A stretch of DNA of 11,247 bases from positions 1 to 11,247 of the forward strand of contig CALZFJ010000032.1 of NCBI GenBank assembly GCA_945645715.1. The letters are read 5' to 3'. A model generated the notes under the pieces. That model searched no databases and was not told the origin of the DNA. It saw nothing but the letters and a program-made list of their open reading frames with translations. Positions 5,599 to 11,247 of the stretch are shown here, piece after piece (the first letter of the stretch is position 1; each line of letters starts with the position of its first letter). Source of the stretch: an uncultured Prevotellaceae bacterium (GTDB taxonomy: Bacteria; Bacteroidota; Bacteroidia; Bacteroidales; Muribaculaceae). Made by a program: the position numbers and the translations under genes.

Positions 5599-6585
5599 TT
5601 AGAAACCCCAGACGATATACATTGCGCCCCAGGTGAAACCTGCGCCGAATGCAGTGAGCACAATCTTGTCGCCCTTCTTGAGCTTACCCTTATGCTCGTC
5701 GAGGCACAATGGAATTGATGCTGCGCTGGTGTTGCCATAGTGCTCAATGTTCACAAGCACCTTCTCGCTCTCGATGCCGAGGCGGTCGCCTACAGCCTCG
5801 ATGATTCGCAAGTTGGCCTGATGCGGAACAAACCAGTCGATATTCTCAACGGTGAGGTTGTTGCGCTTCATCACGTCCTGCGACGAAGTGAGCATGTCGG
5901 TCACAGCGTGCTTATACACTGCGCGACCCTCTTGATACACATAGTGCTCGTCGGCATCGACAGTTTCGTGCGAGGCAGGACGTGCCGAGCCACCCGCCTT
6001 CATGAGCAAGTGAGGCAATCCGATGCCATCAACGTGGAACACGCCATCAATGATTCCCACATTCTCCTCCTTGGTCGGCTCCACGAGCACTGCTCCGGCG
6101 GCGTCGCCGAAGAGCGGACAGGTGCTGCGGTCCTTGTAGTTGGTCATACTCGACATCTTCTCGGCAGCCACCACAATCACTTTCTTGTACATACCGCTGC
6201 GCACATAGGCGGCGGCAGCCTGAAGCGACACGATAAAGCCGGCGCAAGCAGCCTGAATGTCATAACCATAGGCATTCACGGTGCCACAGCCCTGGGCGAT
6301 AACCGATGCCGTAGAGGGGAAGCGGTAGTCGGGGTTAGAAGTGGCGCAGATAATCATATCCACGTCGGCAGCAGCCGTGTGGGTCTCTTCGAGCAGCTTG
6401 TTCACTGCCTTAATACCCATATACGACGACCCGAGAGTTTCATCTTTGAGAATACGGCGCTCTTTGATTCCCACGCGGGTGGTAATCCACTCATCGTTGG
6501 TATCGACCATGCGCGACAGCTCATCGTTGGTGAGCACATAGTCGGGGACATAAGATGCAATACCCGTAATTTTTGCGTTAAGCAT
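5599..6585 (-). CDS. fabH: 3-oxoacyl-ACP synthase III (FabH)
   Basis: This 328-aa cytoplasmic thiolase-fold enzyme condenses an acyl-CoA primer (acetyl-CoA or a branched-chain acyl-CoA) with malonyl-ACP to start type II fatty-acid synthesis. The catalytic triad is visible: Cys114 in QAACAGF, His255 in WFVPHQANLRII and Asn285 in EHYGNTSAAS. The N-terminal VGIKERR (38-44) and the C-terminal GAGFTWGA segment are also typical, and the length is normal. It follows rpmF by 148 nt, a gap holding a 62-nt imperfect palindrome, and ends at a strong terminator. plsX, which lies between rpmF and fabH in E. coli, is missing here. Primer specificity cannot be read from the sequence; Bacteroidales often make branched-chain fatty acids. 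Confidence 0.97.
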   Translation of the reverse strand: MLNAKITGIASYVPDYVLTNDELSRMVDTNDEWITTRVGIKERRILKDETLGSSYMGIKAVNKLLEETHTAAADVDMIICATSNPDYRFPSTASVIAQGCGTVNAYGYDIQAACAGFIVSLQAAAAYVRSGMYKKVIVVAAEKMSSMTNYKDRSTCPLFGDAAGAVLVEPTKEENVGIIDGVFHVDGIGLPHLLMKAGGSARPASHETVDADEHYVYQEGRAVYKHAVTDMLTSSQDVMKRNNLTVENIDWFVPHQANLRIIEAVGDRLGIESEKVLVNIEHYGNTSAASIPLCLDEHKGKLKKGDKIVLTAFGAGFTWGAMYIVWGF

Positions 6586-6632
6586 ACTTTTCTATTGGTC
6601 AATAACGTATTGAAAAATCAATGAATTATTGA

Positions 6633-6694
6633 AATAAGGAAATATATCCTAAATATCACTGCGGAGGCTTTATTTAGGATATCATTTGCTTATT
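6633..6694. promoter_or_regulatory. 62-nt imperfect palindrome between rpmF and fabH
   Basis: ATATCCTAAATA (6644-6655) and TATTTAGGATAT (6671-6682) form a perfect 12-bp inverted repeat around a 15-nt loop. The pairing continues outward through AAAT/ATTT and AATAAG/CTTATT, interrupted by a single bulge and one G-G mismatch, to give about 22 pairs. There is no T tract on the minus strand, so it is not an ordinary terminator. Plausible roles are an RNA processing or stability element that sets the L32:FabH ratio, an attenuator, or an operator for a dimeric regulator. None is proven. Confidence 0.6.
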
Positions 6695-6733
6695 CCAATT
6701 TAGTGCATCGCGAAAAGCGTGTTTACCCGCCGA

Positions 6734-6919
6734 TTACACGGCAGCGTCTTTCTCGATAGCAATTTTTCCTCTGTAGTAGCCACACTCAGGGCATACAGTG
6801 TGATAAAGGTGCCATGCGCCGCAGTTGGGGCAAAGTGCAAGTGTAGGAGCTACAGCCTTGTCGTGAGTTCTTCTCTTGGCTGTTCTTGTCTTCGATTGTT
6901 TTCTTTTAGGATGTGCCAT
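6734..6919 (-). CDS. rpmF: 50S ribosomal protein L32
   Basis: This 61-aa protein is L32 of the large ribosomal subunit. It opens with MAHPKRKQSKTRTAKRR, the conserved basic N-terminus, and carries a four-cysteine zinc ribbon, CPNC (Cys30, Cys33) and CPEC (Cys43, Cys46), so it is the zinc-binding C+ form. Length is normal. It starts only 15 nt after the DUF177 stop, so the two are almost certainly cotranscribed, the arrangement seen widely for yceD-rpmF. fabH follows after a structured 148-nt gap. Confidence 0.98.
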   Translation of the reverse strand: MAHPKRKQSKTRTAKRRTHDKAVAPTLALCPNCGAWHLYHTVCPECGYYRGKIAIEKDAAV

Positions 6920-6934
6920 CTTGTTATATAATTT

Positions 6935-7516
6935 TTAATTGTTATCTTTTAGTTTCCTTAGTGCCTCCCAGCGTGGGTCGCACGGGAAATTGTCATCATT
7001 CACATTGTCACTTTCGCCTTCGCCGTCGCTCCAGCCCTCGGCATCTTCCTCGGCAATGGTGGCGCGGTGAGCATCGAGCTGTGCCTGCATCGCAGCATCG
7101 CAGCCTCCCTCGGGGTGCACGTGCTTGATGGGGATAGTGAGCATTATAGTGTCGAAAATCAGCCCCGCCACATTCATGGTGTTGCTGCTCTCGGCGATAA
7201 CGATCACATTGTCGGCATCGTCGCTGTATTCTTCGCCATATTTCACACTCACGCGATACTCGGCATCCACGCGGTGCGACATCTGCTCAAGGCAGCGGTC
7301 GCAGGGAATTCCAAGCTCTCCCGCCACTGTGATACACAGCTCATAAATATCTCCGCTGCGCTTCACTTCTACGGTGGCATCAACCGCCGCGCTCAGCACA
7401 TCGGTACTCTCCATTTCTCTGAAAAAATCCATTCCCAAGTGGTACTCAAACTGCTGAGTTCCACAGGGCATGCCCTTCAATGGCAGCTCAAATGTTGTCA
7501 ATTTTTCCAAAAGCAT
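6935..7516 (-). CDS. DUF177/YceD-family protein, 23S rRNA accumulation factor
   Basis: This 193-aa protein belongs to the DUF177 (YceD) family, whose E. coli member is needed for normal 23S rRNA accumulation. Family features are the central CDRC (Cys72-Cys75) and the C-terminal DPRWEALRKLK (180-190). Before the latter is an acidic, low-complexity linker of about 25 residues rich in Glu, Asp and Ser. The frame is open to an ATG at 7546, but I prefer ATG 7516: the family begins with a short strand like KLTTFELPLKG, and a perfect -7 promoter box lies at 7532-7539, inside the longer form. It is the first gene of the DUF177-rpmF-fabH unit. Its precise biochemical activity is not established. Confidence 0.88.
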   Translation of the reverse strand: MLLEKLTTFELPLKGMPCGTQQFEYHLGMDFFREMESTDVLSAAVDATVEVKRSGDIYELCITVAGELGIPCDRCLEQMSHRVDAEYRVSVKYGEEYSDDADNVIVIAESSNTMNVAGLIFDTIMLTIPIKHVHPEGGCDAAMQAQLDAHRATIAEEDAEGWSDGEGESDNVNDDNFPCDPRWEALRKLKDNN

Positions 7517-7531
7517 AAAGTTAAATCGGCG

Positions 7532-7562
7532 CAAAGTTACAAACATTCTTGCTAATAATCAA
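7532..7562 (-). promoter_or_regulatory. Bacteroidetes-type promoter of the DUF177-rpmF-fabH unit
   Basis: CAAAGTTA (7532-7539) reads TAACTTTG on the minus strand, a perfect TAnnTTTG -7 box. A TTG -33 element (plus-strand CAA 7560-7562) lies 20 bp upstream, the preferred spacing. The predicted start near 7526 leaves a leader of only about 10 nt before the ATG at 7516, and makes the upstream ATG at 7546 untranslatable from this promoter. Confidence 0.65.
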
Positions 7563-7605
7563 CCATTTTGCCCTCAAATTTACATATTTTCCGCATTTTT
7601 ACCCT

Positions 7606-7640
7606 AAAAAAAGGTCGCCGAGAGTGACTTCGGCGACCTT
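7606..7640 (-). terminator. Intrinsic terminator of the susC-susD unit
   Basis: AAGGTCGCCGA (7611-7621) pairs perfectly with TCGGCGACCTT (7630-7640) around an 8-nt loop. On the minus strand it is followed by a run of seven T (plus-strand A at 7606-7612, overlapping the stem end). It lies about 70 nt after the susD stop and about 45 nt before the next promoter, so it cleanly separates the two transcription units. Confidence 0.88.
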
Positions 7641-7709
7641 GATGGGGTTTTCGGCAGGGCAATTGCCGGCATTTAGCCGTCAATTCCCTCTATGCACGGC
7701 ATCGGCCGA

Positions 7710-9476
7710 TTAGTCGGCAATGTCCCACCACACAGGGTAGGTCCAGATGTCGTCGTCGTTGTAGTTGGGCTGGATTGCCGAGAGGTTGCTGTAATTGTAC
7801 TGCAACTCGTGCGAGCACTGCTTGATGCGGCGCCACTGCTTTCCTTGCGGGATGGTCTTGGTGGAGCCCACGTTGCGGGCGTACTCGTAAGGCATCTGCC
7901 AGTTCATGTAGTCCTTGTAGTCGTGGCGGCGCATGTCGTTCCAGTTCTGCATGGTGTAGAGCATGGCGATGAACTTCTGCGTCATGATTTTCTCCATTGA
8001 GATGTCGCCGGCAGTGCCGATGGCATTGGTCAAGAAGTTGTCGATGTCGGCACCTTCCATAGCGGTGAAGGCGGGAATGTCCTTATATTCCTCCTTGGTG
8101 TTCCACACGGTGAGGGCACGCTGAATGTCGTCGATATTAGCCTTGATACCCTTCTTGTAAGCCTCAAATGCAGCCGAAGTGTTGCCTCGGCGCATCTCCA
8201 CCTCAGCGCGAATGAAGCAAGCCTCGGCATAGGTTGCCCACATTGTGGGGCTGTCGGGTCGGATATACACATTGGCGGTAGAGCAAGCTTGGCCGTTGTT
8301 GAGATAGAGCACACCGGCAGTGCCATAGTAGCCGATAGAGCCCGAGCGGAACGAAACGTAGGCAGTGTCGGCAAGCTCAAATTTGCCTGATACGGTCCAG
8401 GTGTTTGAGGTCTTGTTGAACGTTGGAGCAGCAATGCCGTTGAAGTCGAGGCGGCGCGAAGTGGTCATGTCGTAACCCTCGGTACGCACCCACTTCATCT
8501 GGTCGCCCTTGCCACACTGGAGCCACGGGAGCAGCTTTGCAGCACGCGGGTCCACTATGCCACGGCCGTCGAAGTTATCGAGAAGGTCGGTGAGCCACTT
8601 GGTGGCGCGGGTGGTGTTGCCACCGCCCATGCCGGCGTTGTCGAAGAGCCACGAGCACTGCATCGGGTCGCCCGAGATGAAGTCGCTCGACTGTTCCGAG
8701 ATGTCGTAGTGAGTGATAAAGGTGTCGTCGTCGGTGCTCTGCATGGCCTTGTCGAGGCAAGCAATAATCTCATCGGGCTTGTAGTAAGCCGATTTCTTCG
8801 AGAGGTTGTTGAGCAGGCGCGCTTTCAGCAGATAAGCCATCTTTGTCCAGCGATCTACACAGCCGGCTTCTCCGGCAGCACCGTTCCAGCCGTCGCCCTC
8901 GGCGAGTGTGGGCTGATTGGGCTCCTGCGGCTTGCCAAGAAGCGAGATAGCCTCGTCGATGTCGGCAAGACAGCCGTTGTAGATAGTCTCACCGTTGTCA
9001 TATACAGGGTGAGCCGAGCCACCTATAGCCTCGGTGTAGGGCATTTCGCCATACATATCGGCCATCAGCGCAAAGCCATAGGACTTCATGATTTTTGCAG
9101 CAGCGGCATAGTGATATGCACCGCTTTCCATAGCCATCTTATACATCTGCTCGATGTTAGGTCCGGCACCTACAAAGAATTGCTGATAGGGCGTCGTGCA
9201 CATCGAAGCCGTGGCCTCCCACTGTGCCGAGCAGCCATCGCGGCTCACGCGGCTTGTGGCGGTGAGAGCCTGACAGATGAATTGCGAGCGGTAGCCCTGA
9301 GCTGCGTAGGCGTATGCAACGTGATACTGAATCCAGGGAAGCATGGTGGTCACTTTCACCTTGTCCTGGCTGGGGGTGTCGGGATTGTCGTTCACATCAA
9401 GCCAATCGTTGCACGATGTCATCGACAGCATTGTTGCCCCTGCCACACCTAATATGATTGATTTCAATAATTTCAT
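7710..9476 (-). CDS. SusD/RagB-family nutrient-binding outer-membrane lipoprotein
   Basis: This 588-aa surface lipoprotein is the substrate-capturing lid of a SusCD importer. The N-terminus is a lipoprotein signal peptide with lipobox MTSC, giving lipidated Cys22, followed by NDWLDVNDNPDTP, which resembles the start of the SusD-like_2 subgroup (Pfam PF12771). The family segment KIMKSYGFALMADMYGEMPY lies at 128-147, and the C-terminal MTQKFIAMLYTMQNW near 498-512 is the usual closing signature. SusD proteins bind glycans, peptides or other nutrients through a helical TPR-like surface; the ligand cannot be read from the sequence. It starts 50 nt after the susC-like stop and is followed by a strong terminator, so no enzyme gene lies downstream in the same unit. 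AAGGAT directly abuts the ATG, too close for normal Shine-Dalgarno spacing. Confidence 0.95.
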   Translation of the reverse strand: MKLLKSIILGVAGATMLSMTSCNDWLDVNDNPDTPSQDKVKVTTMLPWIQYHVAYAYAAQGYRSQFICQALTATSRVSRDGCSAQWEATASMCTTPYQQFFVGAGPNIEQMYKMAMESGAYHYAAAAKIMKSYGFALMADMYGEMPYTEAIGGSAHPVYDNGETIYNGCLADIDEAISLLGKPQEPNQPTLAEGDGWNGAAGEAGCVDRWTKMAYLLKARLLNNLSKKSAYYKPDEIIACLDKAMQSTDDDTFITHYDISEQSSDFISGDPMQCSWLFDNAGMGGGNTTRATKWLTDLLDNFDGRGIVDPRAAKLLPWLQCGKGDQMKWVRTEGYDMTTSRRLDFNGIAAPTFNKTSNTWTVSGKFELADTAYVSFRSGSIGYYGTAGVLYLNNGQACSTANVYIRPDSPTMWATYAEACFIRAEVEMRRGNTSAAFEAYKKGIKANIDDIQRALTVWNTKEEYKDIPAFTAMEGADIDNFLTNAIGTAGDISMEKIMTQKFIAMLYTMQNWNDMRRHDYKDYMNWQMPYEYARNVGSTKTIPQGKQWRRIKQCSHELQYNYSNLSAIQPNYNDDDIWTYPVWWDIAD

Positions 9477-9526
9477 ATCCTTACTTTATTATTAAGTGAA
9501 TATTGTAAAAAAACATGCTGTTTAGC

Positions 9527-11247
9527 TTAGAATGTGAGGTTCACGCCAAATGAGAAACTTGCCGTAGATGGAACACCGCAGTAGTCGATGCCCACCGACG
9601 ACGAGCCTGTAATTCCCGAACCTGAAACAGCCACCTCGGGGTCGCCGTGATAGTTGGAGAAGAGAAGGAGGTTGTTGGCAGTAGCCGAGACGCTTGCACG
9701 CTTGATGCACTTGGTCTTGGCAAGCACATTCTTAGGCAGCTCATAGCTAAGCGAGATGGTGCGCAGACGCAGCGAATTCACGTCGGTGATGAAGTTGCGC
9801 GACTCGCGGTAGTAGTAGCTTGTGTAGTAGTTCTTGATAAGCTCCTTGCCGCTAATCTTGGTGCCATTGAAATTATATACGCCATCGGCCTCAAACACAT
9901 GTGTCTCAACCGGGGTGTATCCGTCGCCCGAAGCCTGTACGCCGGTGATTTCGAGCCTGTCGCGACCCTCGGTGAGCTTCGACATTCCCGACATTGTCAT
10001 GGCATACTCGGTGCCATTGAACACTGCTCCGCCCACGCGGAACTCCCACAGCATATTGAATGTGAAGCCCTTGTAGGTGAGTGTGTTGTTCCAGCCGCCC
10101 TGAAATTTAGGCTCGCGGTTGCCCACGAGAATCTGGGTGGAGTTGCTTTGCGCGCCCTGGGGCATGAAGTTCTTGTCGAGCACGAGGTCGCCATTCTCAT
10201 TGCGGAGCCACTCGCCACCCGAGAGCGCCATGAACGGACCGTCGTTGTAGGAAGCAGCCTGCACGTTACCCACCTGAACGTCGGTTACGTAGAGATACTT
10301 GGTTCCGTCGGGGAGGTGCTTCACTGTGCCACGGTTGCCATATACATTGATGCTCGACTCCCATGAGAAGTCGCGGGTCTTGACGGGCGTGCCGCCAATG
10401 GTCAACTCCATACCTTTATTATACACGTCGCCCATGTTCTGCGAGCAGAAGATGTAGCCGGTAGATTGCGGACCGCGCGGCGAGATAATCTGGTCGTAGG
10501 TGTTGTTGGTGTAGAAAGCATAGTCGAAGTGTAGGCGGTTGTTGAAGAAGCGCATTTCGAGTCCCACCTCAGTCGATTCGGTAGTCTCGGGCTTGAGGAT
10601 CGGGTTACCGCGGGTCCAGCTTGTTCCATATCCGGTCATGTCGCCGAGCATTGTGGCAACGCTGTTGAGGTAGGTGCTTGTGGCGTATGGGCTTGCATCC
10701 TTACCCACACGCGCCCAACTTGCACGAATCTTTCCAAATGAGAGCCACTCGGGACGGTCCTGGATAAGTTCGGTGAATGCGATTGCGCCGCTCACCGAGG
10801 GATAGAAGTAGGAGCGGTTCTCCACGGGGAGAGTCGATGACCAGTCGTTGCGCCCGGTGACGGTGAGGAACACCGTGTTCTTCCAGTCGGCACGCACCTC
10901 GCCAAACACGCCGAGGAGGCGCTTGCGGCTGTGAGCCTGGGCAAACTTCTTGTTGGCGTCCTTGATGTTTCCGAAAGAGTAGAATCCGGGAATCTCAAAT
11001 CCCCAGCCCCAGCGGTAGTTGGTGGTGCTCTTGGTGTAGTCGGTCGATGTGCCGAGCATCAGGTTCACGTTGAAGTCGCCAAACTGCTTGTTCATGTTGC
11101 TGATAAGGTTGGTCGAGAGATACTGGTAGCGGAGGGAGTTCTCCGAGAGCATACCGTTTTGCCAGAGTGCCTTCACTGCGGCGCCCTCGCCTATGCGGTT
11201 GCTGTTCTCGGTGGTGTAGGAGTCGATGCCCATGCGGTAGCTCACCC
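9527..11247 (-). CDS. SusC/RagA-family TonB-dependent outer-membrane transporter, C-terminal part
   Basis: This is the C-terminal 573 residues of a SusC-like TonB-dependent transporter, the barrel that imports nutrients captured by its SusD partner. Members are usually about 1,000 aa or more, so the signal peptide, carboxypeptidase-like domain, plug and early barrel strands lie beyond the right edge. The frame is open at the window end, and the GTG near 11245 is an internal codon. Visible family features are FLTVTGRNDWSSTL, FGKIRASWARVGKDASPYAT, LKPETTESTEVGLEMRFF and the final beta strand ending FSFGVNLTF, whose terminal Phe is the outer-membrane insertion signal. Tyr, Trp, Asn and alternating hydrophobic residues are abundant, as in a beta barrel. 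It precedes susD by 50 nt in the same operon. Confidence 0.95.
   Translation of the reverse strand, partial: VSYRMGIDSYTTENSNRIGEGAAVKALWQNGMLSENSLRYQYLSTNLISNMNKQFGDFNVNLMLGTSTDYTKSTTNYRWGWGFEIPGFYSFGNIKDANKKFAQAHSRKRLLGVFGEVRADWKNTVFLTVTGRNDWSSTLPVENRSYFYPSVSGAIAFTELIQDRPEWLSFGKIRASWARVGKDASPYATSTYLNSVATMLGDMTGYGTSWTRGNPILKPETTESTEVGLEMRFFNNRLHFDYAFYTNNTYDQIISPRGPQSTGYIFCSQNMGDVYNKGMELTIGGTPVKTRDFSWESSINVYGNRGTVKHLPDGTKYLYVTDVQVGNVQAASYNDGPFMALSGGEWLRNENGDLVLDKNFMPQGAQSNSTQILVGNREPKFQGGWNNTLTYKGFTFNMLWEFRVGGAVFNGTEYAMTMSGMSKLTEGRDRLEITGVQASGDGYTPVETHVFEADGVYNFNGTKISGKELIKNYYTSYYYRESRNFITDVNSLRLRTISLSYELPKNVLAKTKCIKRASVSATANNLLLFSNYHGDPEVAVSGSGITGSSSVGIDYCGVPSTASFSFGVNLTF

Noticed and set aside
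5740..6624. Long plus-strand open frame antisense to fabH (294 codons)
   Set aside because: It is a His/Val-rich shadow of a fully supported FabH gene; similar antisense frames over susD (8709-9452) and susC (9647-10366) were rejected for the same reason.
7517..7546. Ten-codon N-terminal extension of DUF177 to the ATG at 7546
   Set aside because: The perfect -7 promoter box falls inside it and the family N-terminus begins at the later ATG.
7658..7667. Perfect palindrome GGCAATTGCC between susD and its terminator
   Set aside because: A single 10-bp palindrome in a G/C-rich spacer is expected by chance and no partner site was seen.

Overview
The window looks like chromosomal DNA from a gut-type Bacteroidales bacterium, possibly Muribaculaceae or a relative; the family is inference. 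Supporting signs are a SusC/SusD outer-membrane pair, a SusD with a Bacteroidetes-style lipobox, the DUF177-rpmF-fabH-era-der gene order, an Mrp without the usual CxxC, and perfect TAnnTTTG (Bacteroidetes -7) boxes upstream of two genes. Start codons mostly lack a convincing Shine-Dalgarno sequence, as is common in this phylum.

Layout. On the plus strand, 1-303 is the 3' end of an Mrp/NBP35-type Fe-S carrier ATPase gene. It is followed 31 nt later by a PLP-dependent histidine-decarboxylase-like gene (335-1576) whose product carries an apparent signal peptide. A 372-bp convergent intergenic region (1577-1948) then holds a small array of REP-like stem-loops, a 15-bp tandem duplication and two intrinsic terminators facing the minus strand. 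All remaining genes are on the minus strand.

Minus strand, in order of transcription from the right edge: susC-like (truncated by the window end) and susD-like, closed by a strong terminator (7606-7640). Next come a promoter, DUF177/YceD, rpmF (L32), a 62-nt imperfect palindrome, and fabH, closed by a strong terminator (5530-5583). These are followed by era and der, separated by a 9-bp tandem repeat. Last is gap (GAPDH), with its own promoter and terminator.

How they work together. DUF177, L32, Era and Der all belong to 50S/30S ribosome biogenesis, and FabH starts fatty-acid synthesis. The block therefore links translation capacity with membrane synthesis, as in the E. coli yceD-rpmF-plsX-fabH cluster, but here plsX is absent. 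GAPDH is a highly expressed glycolytic enzyme with distinct codon use. The SusCD pair is an outer-membrane nutrient importer of unknown substrate.

Most of the window is conserved core genome. The item most worth following is the apparently exported histidine decarboxylase homologue, followed by the stem-loop array and the rpmF-fabH palindrome. I saw no CRISPR, phage, IS transposase, tRNA or rRNA.
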